Shown in pieces: positions 16,839 to 25,204 of a stretch of DNA of 30,439 bases. The first letter of the stretch is position 1; every line of letters begins with the position of its first letter. The stretch comes from an uncultured Acetatifactor sp. GTDB lineage: Bacteria > Bacillota > Clostridia > Lachnospirales > Lachnospiraceae. The position numbers and the translations under genes were made by a program. Location of the stretch: the NCBI GenBank assembly GCA_910583845.1, contig CAJUAB010000043.1, forward strand, positions 1 through 30,439. Direction: 5' to 3'. Below the pieces are notes generated by a model. It saw only the letters and a program-made list of their open reading frames with translations. It made no database searches and was not told the origin of the DNA.

Positions 16839-19379
16839 TCAGAACATCCGGATCGGCATATTGCTGCTGATTTCCCCGGTAATCCCGGCTTTTTCGTCAT
16901 AGTACATCTCATTCAGGACATACATTCCCATTCTGTCCTCCCATTGTATGGCCCCCTTTCCCAGCTTCTCGATCTCATAAATTTGCAGATTCACCACATA
17001 TTGCTGCGCTTCCTTTAACAGTCTTCTGACCTGCCTGTACTGTGTGCAGCCGGATTTCCCAATTCTCTGTAATTCCTCCCAGATCTCCTTCCCCCGGCCC
17101 CTGGGCACAAAGACGGAATTTCCTCCCTCCTCTATGACGCTGAAAAGATCCGCCGCCGTTTTAAAGGCCTGATTCAGCGCTTTCGTTTCATATCCATGGT
17201 TCATATAGCCGGACTTGACCAACTCGCTGTTATCCGACAGTAAATGATACAGAGAGCTGCCGTTTTCCCGGGAGACGGGATATATCATCTCCTCCTTTCT
17301 CTCCCAGAAATAATAGGAAAAATAAGTATGGATCGCCTTCTCGGACAGCAGTTCCCTGTCAGATTCCGCCAACAGTCTTTCGGATGAGGCGGCCCCCACA
17401 CGGATATCTCTCAGCCGGGACAGGGATTCCAGCTCCCGGCAGGGATTGACGATATAGGTGGGTTCCACGCCCCGCAGCCCCTCTCTGTTGCATCTCCCCG
17501 CCGCCTGCACGATGGAGTCCATTCCCGCCAGAGATCGGATCACGCAGGAAAAATCAAAATCAATACCGGCCTCAATCAGGGAGGTGCTGACCACGATGAT
17601 TTTCTCTCCGCCTTTCAGCGCCCTGCGGATTTCTTCTATGATGCTTTTCCGGTGCGCCGCGTACAGCTTTGTGGACAGATAATACACTTGAAATGCCTCT
17701 CCCGCCCGCTTCTTCACCTCCCCATATAAAGCCAGCGCACAGTCCCTGGTGTTCATAATCGCCAGCGCATTACCGCGCTCTATCGCTTTTTCCCAAACAA
17801 AATCCGCCAGTTCCTCCCGGGTATATCCCCCTTTTTTCAGACAGGGGATGATCTGTACCCGCCGGAAAAGCTCTCCCGCCTCCGCAGGAAGCCTCGCTAG
17901 GGCCGCGGGCTCCGCCATCCTGACAGGATATACCGGCTTTTCCGTCTCCCCCAGCAGGGGCTGGGTGGCAGTACACAGAACACAGGTGCAATTGCAAAAC
18001 TGCGCCAGATAGTTGAGCAGACTGTTAAACAGGGCGATATGCTTTACCGGCAGGGTCTGCACCTCGTCGAAAATCAGTACCGCATTCTGGAACTGATGGG
18101 CCGGGCGCAGATTCCTGGTGCCCCGGGCGAAAAAAGTATTCAGGAAGCGCACCATAGTGGTCAGAACCACAGGTTCCGCCATCCTCTGGGCCCAGAAATC
18201 TCCGTCATCAGACAGTTCTTCCACTCCCCCCTTCCCCCTCTTATATTCCGCCTGGGAATGAAGTTCCAGAATCCCGTTTTCCACCCGTTCGTCGGTGCCC
18301 TCCAGGCCTTCGGCCCCCAGCGCGCTCCTGATACTCCGGGCCGTCTGATCGATGACGGACAGATAGGGAATAATATAGAATATCCTCTCCTTCCCCTGCC
18401 GTATACAATGGGTCAGGGCGAAACGGGTCACAGCCAGCGTTTTTCCGGCCCCTGTGGGACAGGACAGGGTATAGATCCCACTCTTTCTGGCCCCTGCTTC
18501 CTTACACTGGTCAGAGATGTAATTTCTCCATTTATTGATGGGCTTGGAGGATTGGTTCATTTTTTCTAATCTCTTCTCCAGATTGCGAAGATAATAGGCA
18601 AACAATCCCTCGCTGGATTGATTCTCTGAAATTTCCCCATTCCCGGAGAAGTCGATATCCGGCTGCACAGGCCGGGGGCTTTCCCGGCGGTCCCTATCCT
18701 CCGGTTCGCCTTTCATGAGAGACGCAAAGTCTCCCTGCCCCCCGCTGGTGGCGCTGTCCAGCCAGTCCGCGTCAATCAGAGCCGACAGCAGCATTTTCTC
18801 CGCCATGCCCAGAAAAAATCCCATCTCTTTGGAGCCTCTTGCACAACGCTTCATTTTGTTTACCAATTGCTCCGCTTCCTCACAGGCCTGCCCCAGTAGT
18901 AACTCAAAATCTCCTCTGGGCAGGATCTCCTCCCAAAAATACGCCTCTATCTCCGCAATCTCCTCCTCCTCACATTGCAGCCTGGCTTTGTATCCATCCA
19001 CAAGCTGAGGGGATATATTGTCCGGCAGCGCCGCGTGGTGGGAGAAAACAGCCTCACATATGGCCTGCAGCGCAAAACTCCTGTAAGCGTTATCCGGCTT
19101 GCCACCGGCTCTGTATAGCAGTACCGCCCCGCCGGAGGCATGTCCCCCTTTCTGCCCGGGGTCCGGCAGCCCGGCCCGTATGGCCTCCATCCTGTCCTGA
19201 AAAGCCCGCCCGGCCTTGCCCGCGTCGTGCAGAATGCCCGCCAGATACCCCATGGCCGGACAACCCGCCTTTCGCATATACTCTCTGCACAGAGCAGCGG
19301 TATGCATTAAATGCTCCTTTAAATCCTGTATCACCACTTCGTCTTTTGTTTGCATTACGTGTGCAATCTTTTGTTTCAC
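16839..19379 (-). CDS. cas3: CRISPR-associated nuclease-helicase Cas3
   Basis: Cas3 is recruited by Cascade to bound target DNA, then nicks and degrades it. The 846-aa protein has an N-terminal HD nuclease domain (AGILHDAGKAGRAF, His51-Asp52) followed by a superfamily 2 helicase: Walker A SCPTGAGKTLAV near residue 318, DEAD-like box LIFDEVQTLP, motif III-type CTATQPLL, STSLIEAGIDFDFS and motif VI QAAGRCNREG. The start is GTG 19379, chosen because AGGGAGGC lies about 8 nt upstream and the protein then begins just before the HD domain. It is the first gene of the cas operon. A MITE-like element lies 124 bp upstream, and a motif shared with the leader lies at 19418-19439. Confidence 0.95.
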   Translation of the reverse strand: MKQKIAHVMQTKDEVVIQDLKEHLMHTAALCREYMRKAGCPAMGYLAGILHDAGKAGRAFQDRMEAIRAGLPDPGQKGGHASGGAVLLYRAGGKPDNAYRSFALQAICEAVFSHHAALPDNISPQLVDGYKARLQCEEEEIAEIEAYFWEEILPRGDFELLLGQACEEAEQLVNKMKRCARGSKEMGFFLGMAEKMLLSALIDADWLDSATSGGQGDFASLMKGEPEDRDRRESPRPVQPDIDFSGNGEISENQSSEGLFAYYLRNLEKRLEKMNQSSKPINKWRNYISDQCKEAGARKSGIYTLSCPTGAGKTLAVTRFALTHCIRQGKERIFYIIPYLSVIDQTARSIRSALGAEGLEGTDERVENGILELHSQAEYKRGKGGVEELSDDGDFWAQRMAEPVVLTTMVRFLNTFFARGTRNLRPAHQFQNAVLIFDEVQTLPVKHIALFNSLLNYLAQFCNCTCVLCTATQPLLGETEKPVYPVRMAEPAALARLPAEAGELFRRVQIIPCLKKGGYTREELADFVWEKAIERGNALAIMNTRDCALALYGEVKKRAGEAFQVYYLSTKLYAAHRKSIIEEIRRALKGGEKIIVVSTSLIEAGIDFDFSCVIRSLAGMDSIVQAAGRCNREGLRGVEPTYIVNPCRELESLSRLRDIRVGAASSERLLAESDRELLSEKAIHTYFSYYFWERKEEMIYPVSRENGSSLYHLLSDNSELVKSGYMNHGYETKALNQAFKTAADLFSVIEEGGNSVFVPRGRGKEIWEELQRIGKSGCTQYRQVRRLLKEAQQYVVNLQIYEIEKLGKGAIQWEDRMGMYVLNEMYYDEKAGITGEISSNMPIRMF

Positions 19380-19417
19380 TTGAGATGCCTCCCTATTTTC
19401 TTATGTAAACAGACGAT

Positions 19418-19439
19418 TGCAAAACTCCCCTTCAATACA
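19418..19439 (-). promoter_or_regulatory. cas3-upstream copy of the leader motif
   Basis: The core TTGAAGGGGAGTTTTGCA on the minus strand matches the leader motif at 10376-10397 in 16 of 18 bases, and 19 of 22 with flanks. It lies about 40-60 nt before the cas3 GTG, in the promoter or 5' leader region. Its presence at the two transcription entry points of the locus suggests a shared regulator site. The binding protein is unknown. Confidence 0.5.
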
Positions 19440-19503
19440 GAGAAATCGGGCAATATGACAAAATAAGCTGACTTGCTAATGCATGAAGTTTATTTGCAAA
19501 ACA

Positions 19504-19672
19504 AGCGTGCTGGAAAGTGCTTTCCCTCAGATGTGCATTACAATTTGTGGGATAATGGAGCCAAAGACGGACGCATAGCGGGATATGGTACCTGAATTTG
19601 GCCCAAACATCACGCAAATGTGGGGACACGGTTTATCGCAACAGATAGCGGGAATGGTTTTTCAGACACGCT
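19504..19672 (+). mobile_element. MITE-like element, copy B (169 bp)
   Basis: This copy is homologous over its full length to copy A and in the same orientation. The right end, reverse complemented, is AGCGTGTCTGAAAAA, identical to the left end of copy A over 15 bases. The left end is a variant, AGCGTGCTGGAAAG. It lies directly upstream of the cas3 5' region, so it may influence cas transcription. Confidence 0.7.
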
Positions 19673-19813
19673 CTAATACTCCATCCGGCCAGCTTTTGCA
19701 CTATAGCTGCATACAGCCCGGCAAATTTGATCCGTGCATCCTGCGCGTTACCCCTTTCTCCATTACGCCGGATCGTCCGCCCATGAACCTGCTGATGAAA
19801 GCTGTCCAAATCC
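19673..19813 (-). pseudogene. possible decayed coding remnant
   Basis: On the minus strand this stretch translates to LPDLDSFHQQVHGRTIRRNG, then ERGNAQDARIKFAGLYAAIV and QKLAGW. It has a protein-like composition, unlike the surrounding repeats. It has no start signal and runs into the MITE end. I do not recognise the family. A transposase fragment is one possibility. Confidence 0.3.
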
Positions 19814-20068
19814 GGCAGGGCATATATAAAAAAATTGTGCCGCCGTACCCTGCTGTTTCGCAAGCTCTCCCCTTTTTGCGCAGTTTGTACGGTGAGGCAG
19901 GGTATATACGGAAAAATTGTGCGTCAGTACCCCGCTGATCGCAAAAAACGGGGTGTGGAGCGACAATTTTTCTGTATATACCCTGATATGCGGAAAAAAA
20001 CCTGTTTTTCTGCCCCCAAGGACTCCGGGCAGGGTACTGGGAAGTAATTTTTTTATATATACCCCGGC
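19814..20068. repeat. cluster of four ~45-bp repeats, two direct and two inverted
   Basis: The copies are 19814-19863 (+), 19897-19946 (+), 19941-19985 (-) and 20028-20068 (-). The consensus begins CAGGGTATATA, then 2-3 variable bases, AAAAATTGT, about 8 variable bases, and GTACCCYGC. Each copy has GGGTA at one end and TACCC at the other, so it is a small imperfect palindrome. The two forward copies can also pair with the two inverted ones into one large hairpin. Short frames across it on both strands come from the repeat and are not genes. Confidence 0.8.
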
Positions 20069-20756
20069 TTCTGTCCGGAACAGAGTATTCCGTATACATC
20101 CGTGGGAAAACTGACATTTTCGATCATACACACGAGAAAAGGATACATCAGGACCAGTCCGGACCTGTTTGGGGCAGGGTATAAAACAAAAGGGATTTCA
20201 GTAGTGAAGGTTGTTAATCATAGCCTTTGCCTCCCATTTGATATGTGTGTAATAAAAAGGATTTTCATTATATAGCGTTGTGTGAGTAGAAAGTATATAT
20301 TTCACGTGTACTGTTTTTTCGTATCGACATTATTTTCATGTTTCACTATACCATATTCATTATAAATAATCAACAAAAATAGTCTCATTAACGGTGAAAT
20401 AGTATAAGATAAATTAGCGCAACTACATGAACATACCGTCAAGTGATTATTTTTGCCTTTCATGTCTTACCTATTTGTCACCATACCGGCCCCCATTCCT
20501 TGCCTCATCATTGAGAAGCAGGCATTTACATCATACCCGGAAATATGAAAGAGTTAATCTGTCAGTTCCGGCTGTGGATTGCAATATTAAGAATGGCATA
20601 AAAAATGATGCTCAAAATGTTTTACCCCCTCGTTTCCCGAGGGGGTAAAATACTCTGAAGCTATTTTCTGTTGCTTTCCTTAAGCCTGTTCGAAAAACAT
20701 TTTGCTTTGTTCATTTGCTTACCGGGCAGCGGCAGGAAGCAGGAAAAATCTATACC
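20069..20756. other. AT-rich gene-free region
   Basis: No credible gene was found. A 73-aa plus-strand frame (20427-20648) lacks a ribosome binding site and ends in the hairpin. The stretch 20200-20420 is very AT-rich. The only clear structure is the hairpin at 20620-20650. Confidence 0.6.
20620..20650 (-). terminator. strong hairpin, probable terminator of the merR operon
   Basis: TTTTACCCCCTCG pairs perfectly with CGAGGGGGTAAAA over 13 bp around a 5-nt loop. It lies about 107 nt past the stop of the zinc-ribbon gene on the minus strand. The A/T ends of the stem can give a U-rich tail in either direction, so it may work both ways. Confidence 0.65.
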
Positions 20757-21860
20757 CTAATCATTCCCCAGTTCCATCAATCTGAAATAATGCGCTATAT
20801 CCTCCACGCGGGGATGCAGCCTGAACGGGGCGCCGCAGCATCCGCAGTGCCATTTTTCCTGGTCTTCAAACAGGTATTTTACACCGCTTTTGCAGGTTTT
20901 GTTGACACGATTCTGACAACCGCTGTCGCTGTAGCGGAACATTTCCACAATCCTCTCCGGACATTCGTCCAGATACTCCAGACAGTTTGCCGCGTTTCGG
21001 ATTCTCAGTTCCAGATACAGATTTCCTCTGTCGGAAGTCAGGGCATACGCATAGACCTTGGAGGCCCCCCTGTAATATCGTATGGAAGGTCCCTCGTTGG
21101 AATCCCCCTTTTTCCTTGTATACCCCTGGCCTGTCAACTGCCGGTCCATCGTGAGAATCACCGCTCTGTCCGCCTCGCTGTGCATCTTATCAGCCACATA
21201 GTCACAGCCTGCCGCCAGCGTACATGTATGCATGTCCTCGGCCAGCATTTTATAATTCCATCCGATAAACCCATTGCTGAATAAACTCATGTTGGAAAAA
21301 CTGTTTTTTACATCCTGCATCTGCGTGTTTCGAACCTTTTTTGCCATGAGTGACAGAACTGTCACAATGTTCGGATGATCCGGATATTCCACCTCCAGGA
21401 AGCTCCCGGAAGACAGGCGGTCATTCTTTATCCCGGAAAACACAAATCCATCATTCTCCAGTGCCTTTAACAGGGAACCTGTCTTTTTCGCCCGGTTGAT
21501 CTCTGCGATTTCCGCCGTATCCGCAATAAATCGGTTATCCCTGAAATCCCCGCAGGCAAACAGGCAGAGCAGAAAATAAAACAGATTCCAGGGCGCGGAT
21601 CTGGCCTCCCGGGCCTGCTTTGAAAAGTAGTCATACTCTCCTGTCTTATACAGGGGCAGACCAAAGGCCTCCGGCGTCTCCGCCATATGGGAATACATTT
21701 CCCAAAACATCCGGCCGATCTCCCTGAACGCGCTCTCAAACTCCTCCTGTGTCAGAGTCTGTAAAAAATCGGCATGAATCACCAGTTGATCGGGTATATC
21801 CACCAGCTCATTGCGGCGGATCAACGCCCATTCACTTACCAGATAGAGTTCCTTCTCCAT
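20757..21860 (-). CDS. conserved hypothetical protein with C-terminal zinc ribbon
   Basis: This is a 367-aa protein of unknown function. Most of it looks like a soluble alpha/beta fold. The last ~60 residues carry the Cys pattern DSGCQNRVNKTCKSG and WHCGCCGAPFRLHP, suggesting a metal-binding ribbon. A hydrophobic stretch, LFYFLLCLFACG, near residue 90 is too short to be a sure membrane segment. The ATG is one base after the MerR gene's stop, with CAGGGGG as ribosome binding site, so both genes form one transcript. It may be a target or partner of that regulator. I do not recognise the family. Confidence 0.8.
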   Translation of the reverse strand: MEKELYLVSEWALIRRNELVDIPDQLVIHADFLQTLTQEEFESAFREIGRMFWEMYSHMAETPEAFGLPLYKTGEYDYFSKQAREARSAPWNLFYFLLCLFACGDFRDNRFIADTAEIAEINRAKKTGSLLKALENDGFVFSGIKNDRLSSGSFLEVEYPDHPNIVTVLSLMAKKVRNTQMQDVKNSFSNMSLFSNGFIGWNYKMLAEDMHTCTLAAGCDYVADKMHSEADRAVILTMDRQLTGQGYTRKKGDSNEGPSIRYYRGASKVYAYALTSDRGNLYLELRIRNAANCLEYLDECPERIVEMFRYSDSGCQNRVNKTCKSGVKYLFEDQEKWHCGCCGAPFRLHPRVEDIAHYFRLMELGND

Positions 21861-21861
21861 T

Positions 21862-22872
21862 TTATTCCCCCTGTTTCGTGTTCCTCATGTATCCGGCGGG
21901 ATCAGTGATATCTCCCTGTCCCCTTTCCCGTATCTTGATGGGCACAAAAATCTCCATCTGGTCATATCCCAGGGCCTGTCTGATTTCTCCCGTGGGATTG
22001 ACCATATGGCCCATGGTTCTGTGCCCGGGGCGCTGGTCCAGCTCAAATCCGCTCCCCGCAACCCACTCCTGTATGCCCTCGTAGATTCGGCCTCCAATGT
22101 CATCATCTCCGTCCACCGACATGGCGGAGGCGTACAGTCCCCCCTCAAATGTAATCAGTTTATAGGGAGCCGTGTCTTCCTCCGTGACGCCGTCCCTGAC
22201 CGCCCAGATCCACTCGGCTCTCCCGTCCTCCTCAAACCACAGAAAGTCCGGTGCGCCGTACATCATGTCCCTGACTAAATGATTGTGCTCTTCCTGCCAT
22301 TGCTGAAAAGCTCCCATCACATGATCAATACTGTCCAGACCGGAAGTAAAGGCCCTGAACGGATTGATCTGAATAATGCTGATTTCGGGATTCCTCTTCA
22401 TTTTATCCGTCACATCCAGCAGACGGTTTATCCTGGAGGAATTGCCCCGATAGGAAATATTCTCAATACTGCTCTCTATTTTTGCCGCCTTTTCATATAA
22501 CATTCTCACATCGGTATCCCGTCTGAAATCCGATTGCCTGATCAGACCGATAAACTCCGTCAGGATTTCTTTCAGTTCCTGGAGCAGCGCCGTCTCACTG
22601 TCTATGTCCGCCACTTTTTTCCCCAGAATTTCCAGCACGGCCTCCGACCCCGGCGCCTGAAATATCCGCTGTATATCCTTGATAGAAATATGCAGCCTGC
22701 GCAGAATCAGAATCTGTTCCAGACGCTTCACAGCCTTTTGGTCATACAGCCTGTATGCGTAATCACTGCTCCGCATACTGTTCAACAATCCCATATCCTC
22801 GTAGTACCGCAATGTGCGGGCTGAAATATCATATTTTGAGGATATTTCCCTTATTTTGATCAATTCCTCCAT
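21862..22872 (-). CDS. MerR-family regulator with GyrI-like effector domain
   Basis: The 336-aa protein has an N-terminal MerR winged helix (IREISSKYDISARTLRYYED, then MGLL, YRLYDQKAVKRLEQILILRR), a coiled-coil dimer helix at about residues 75-125, and a C-terminal GyrI/BmrR-type effector-binding domain from about residue 165 (FEGGLYASAMSV, then GFELDQRPGHRTMGHMVNPT). Such proteins twist promoters with long spacers when they bind a small, often toxic or drug-like molecule. AAAGGGAGG before ATG 22872 supports the start. Its own promoter has a 19-bp spacer, pointing to self-regulation. The ligand cannot be told. Confidence 0.9.
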   Translation of the reverse strand: MEELIKIREISSKYDISARTLRYYEDMGLLNSMRSSDYAYRLYDQKAVKRLEQILILRRLHISIKDIQRIFQAPGSEAVLEILGKKVADIDSETALLQELKEILTEFIGLIRQSDFRRDTDVRMLYEKAAKIESSIENISYRGNSSRINRLLDVTDKMKRNPEISIIQINPFRAFTSGLDSIDHVMGAFQQWQEEHNHLVRDMMYGAPDFLWFEEDGRAEWIWAVRDGVTEEDTAPYKLITFEGGLYASAMSVDGDDDIGGRIYEGIQEWVAGSGFELDQRPGHRTMGHMVNPTGEIRQALGYDQMEIFVPIKIRERGQGDITDPAGYMRNTKQGE

Positions 22873-22901
22873 AGCAGCCTCCCTTTCTTAATTCCATATA
22901 T

Positions 22902-22932
22902 AGTATAAACGCTTCCCCAACGGCAGAGTCAA
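22902..22932 (-). promoter_or_regulatory. merR-type promoter with 19-bp spacer
   Basis: On the minus strand TTGACT (22932-22927) and TATACT (22907-22902) are separated by 19 bp, with CTGCCGTTGGGGAAGCGTT between them. A 19-bp spacer is the signature of promoters activated by MerR-family proteins. It lies 30 bp before the MerR gene start. Confidence 0.75.
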
Positions 22933-22982
22933 GAGGCAGGCATAGTCTTCACAGCATGCCTGTCAAGTGGCAGAAACAGCGC

Positions 22983-23011
22983 TTCAAAAAAATCGCTGTC
23001 TCTGCTATAAT
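22983..23011 (+). promoter_or_regulatory. promoter of the phosphatase operon
   Basis: TTCAAA (22983-22988), a 17-bp spacer and TATAAT (23006-23011), preceded by TGC as an extended -10. It lies 46 bp before the phosphatase ATG and is divergent from the merR promoter. Confidence 0.7.
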
Positions 23012-23057
23012 ATATCTATCGCTGAATTCATTCCACTTGAAGCAAAGGAGAGACTGT

Positions 23058-24413
23058 ATGGCATCCCGGATCATCCACCTGGCAATCACTGACAAGCTGA
23101 TGCAAAAGCATTCTTTCAAAGACAGAAACCGTTTAAAGCTGGGGACTATCCTGCCGGACGCCGCCGCTCCGGGACGTACCACAGAGGACAGCCATTTAAA
23201 GATCAAAATCTGCGGCGGCACAAAGAAAACCTATGACCTTACCCATTACCGCAATCAATTTGGCCGGCTGATGCAGGAAGATGATCTGTACCTGGGTTTT
23301 TATCTGCACCTGGTGCAGGATATTCTGTTCCGCCATTTCATGTATGAGCTGCATGGATGGGACTCAAAGACGCCGGGCCATGTGGACAGACTGCACAATG
23401 ACTACGCGCTGATCAATTCTTATGTGATCCGCAAATACCGCATAAGCCAGGACATCCGGCTTCCGGAAAACCTTGGGCAGGAAGCGCTCTTTCAGATTTA
23501 TCCCTTTGGCATCCGGGATTTCCTGGCGGATATGGGAAACGACTTCCTGCCTTATCACCAGGGAGAAATATTTTTCTTCACGGAGGAGATGGCGGACACA
23601 TATATACAGATGGCCGCCGATGCCTGTGACATGGAAATACAGGCTCTCCGGGCCGGTAAACCCGGCATGGACGAGTACGTCAGGGCCTGGAAGAACAAGC
23701 CTGTAAGCCTGCTGGAGACCACATTGAACACCCGGGATCTGGGAGGCTACCGGGTCCCGGGCAACGCCTATACCCGAATGGACGCGGTGCTGCGAAGCGA
23801 TGTGCAGCTCTACCCCAATGAAAGGGATATTGCCTGTTTACAGAATCATCGGATCACCGATATTATCGACCTGCGGGGAGAGGCCGCCGTCTGCAAAGCT
23901 CCCAGCGGCTTTGCCCATCAGGCCGGTTTTCACTACCATCATGTGCCCATCGACGCAGGGAGCGGAATCCCGGAAAGCCTGGAAGCGGTTCCCCGCAGCT
24001 ATATGGAAATTGCCGCCGACGCTCATATGCCCCAGGTATTCCGGCTGATTGCGTCGGCGGAGGGCGGCGTCATGGTCAACTGCCAGGCGGGCAAGGACCG
24101 CACCGGCGTGGTCAGCGCCTTGCTGCTCATGCTGTGCGGCGTCAGCGAGGACGACCTCCTATACGACTATCTGCTGACAAAGGAATGCAGCGGGGAGCGC
24201 TTTCGGAAAATCCACCAGAATTTCCCGGAGCTGGACATGAATATAGTGATTCCCCATGAGAAAAATATGAGAAGGTTTCTGGAACTGTTCCGGGAGCGCT
24301 ATCAGGATATCCGGCGTTATTTTGCGGAGATCGGCATCTCCGATGAGGAACGGGTCCGGATACGCCAAAAACTTTGCAGCCTGTCGAGACAAGAAATGGA
24401 AGGAAATATATGA
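23058..24413 (+). CDS. fusion of a zinc-dependent phospholipase C-like domain and a tyrosine phosphatase
   Basis: The protein has 451 aa. The first ~200 residues resemble the zinc-dependent phospholipase C family: IIHLAITDKLM, GTILPDAAAP, THYRNQF, and YLHLVQDILFRHFMYELHGW supply the His and Asp ligand pattern. The second half is a Y_phosphatase3-type domain that begins TTLNTRDLGGYRVPG and has the C-x5-R active site NCQAGKDRTGVVSALLLM. The product is probably cytoplasmic, as no signal peptide is seen. ATG 23058 follows AAAGGAG. The longer frame from 22956 would start before the promoter. The two activities in one chain suggest phosphate-ester turnover. The substrate is unknown. Confidence 0.85.
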   Translation: MASRIIHLAITDKLMQKHSFKDRNRLKLGTILPDAAAPGRTTEDSHLKIKICGGTKKTYDLTHYRNQFGRLMQEDDLYLGFYLHLVQDILFRHFMYELHGWDSKTPGHVDRLHNDYALINSYVIRKYRISQDIRLPENLGQEALFQIYPFGIRDFLADMGNDFLPYHQGEIFFFTEEMADTYIQMAADACDMEIQALRAGKPGMDEYVRAWKNKPVSLLETTLNTRDLGGYRVPGNAYTRMDAVLRSDVQLYPNERDIACLQNHRITDIIDLRGEAAVCKAPSGFAHQAGFHYHHVPIDAGSGIPESLEAVPRSYMEIAADAHMPQVFRLIASAEGGVMVNCQAGKDRTGVVSALLLMLCGVSEDDLLYDYLLTKECSGERFRKIHQNFPELDMNIVIPHEKNMRRFLELFRERYQDIRRYFAEIGISDEERVRIRQKLCSLSRQEMEGNI

Positions 24414-24709
24414 CAGAACGGTTTGAATATGATGAAATACTCCATGAACTCCCTGAAAAAGGCGGCGCATACGTAATATTCCCCTGGGATATCAAAGAGA
24501 AATTCGGCAGAGGCCGAATCAGGGTACACGCAGAGTTTGACGGACAGCCCTACGACGGCAGTATCGTGAATATGGGAATTAAAAACCCGGACGGAAGCAT
24601 ATGCTACATCATCGGCGTTCTGAAATCCATCCGTCAGCAGATCAGGAAAAAGGACGGTGACACGGTTCATGTGGTTATTGAGCTTAAGTCATCGTCTGCC
24701 CCTTCCTGA
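24410..24709 (+). CDS. DUF1905 family protein
   Basis: This small protein of 99 aa contains YDGSIVNMGIKNPDGSICYI, GVLKSIRQQIRKKDGDTV and HVVIELK, the pattern of the DUF1905 beta-barrel domain. Its function is unknown. Its ATG overlaps the stop of the phosphatase gene (ATGA) and has GGAAGGAAA upstream, so the two are translated together. The ORF can be extended to 24374, but that lies inside the upstream gene. Confidence 0.85.
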   Translation: MTERFEYDEILHELPEKGGAYVIFPWDIKEKFGRGRIRVHAEFDGQPYDGSIVNMGIKNPDGSICYIIGVLKSIRQQIRKKDGDTVHVVIELKSSSAPS

Positions 24710-24742
24710 TCCCCGGACTCCTTCCCTGGATTCTGCTGTGTC

Positions 24743-25204
24743 CTACAGTTTTCTGACGGGAAAGAACATATAATTTTTTCCCGTCCGGGGGCAGGTAAAA
24801 TCGTGGACTGCCCCCGCCAGCGAAATACCGTTTTCCTCCAGGTATTGAAGCGTCCTTGAAAAAGTGTCTTCCTTTTCCTGCTCCACATAAATATACTCAT
24901 AACCGGGAATAATCCATTTCGTCCACCCCTCGGGCGCTTCCGCGTCATCATTGCATTCCACTCCCGCAAGATACAATCCTCTGCAAAAATCCTCCCACGG
25001 GGCAAAGGAGCGGGAAAAATCGGACATGGCCCCCCATATTCCCACCAACTGACCGTCCTCGTCCTTTTTAGCCAGGGGCCGGACTTCCTCAAAGTGGGAA
25101 TTCGCGTCATTCCACAGCTTCTGTATAAATCCCTCCCCTTCCGAAGTTGACCCTTCTTTTCCGATTACGGTAAAAGACTTCTTTTCACATCTTTGTAATT
25201 TCAT
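24743..25204 (-). CDS. stand-alone GyrI-like effector-binding protein
   Basis: The 153-aa protein consists of one GyrI/SOUL-like small-molecule binding domain: MKLQRCEKKSFTVIGKEGST, FIQKLWNDANSHFEEV, GIWGAMSDFSR, LYLAGVEC and PEGWTKWIIPGYEYIYVE. Stand-alone members can bind drug-like compounds or gyrase in other bacteria. The start is set by AGGAGG 7 nt upstream of ATG 25204, which overlaps the AraC-type gene's stop (ATGA). Both genes are in one operon and their binding domains are of the same type. Confidence 0.85.
   Translation of the reverse strand: MKLQRCEKKSFTVIGKEGSTSEGEGFIQKLWNDANSHFEEVRPLAKKDEDGQLVGIWGAMSDFSRSFAPWEDFCRGLYLAGVECNDDAEAPEGWTKWIIPGYEYIYVEQEKEDTFSRTLQYLEENGISLAGAVHDFTCPRTGKNYMFFPVRKL

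Noticed and set aside
19701..20131. 122-138 aa frames with repeated VYIKK / GIYRKI peptides
   Set aside because: They arise from the four-copy DNA repeat, appear in several frames on both strands, and lack start signals.
20427..20648. 73-aa plus-strand frame
   Set aside because: No ribosome binding site, unusual composition, and it ends within the terminator hairpin.
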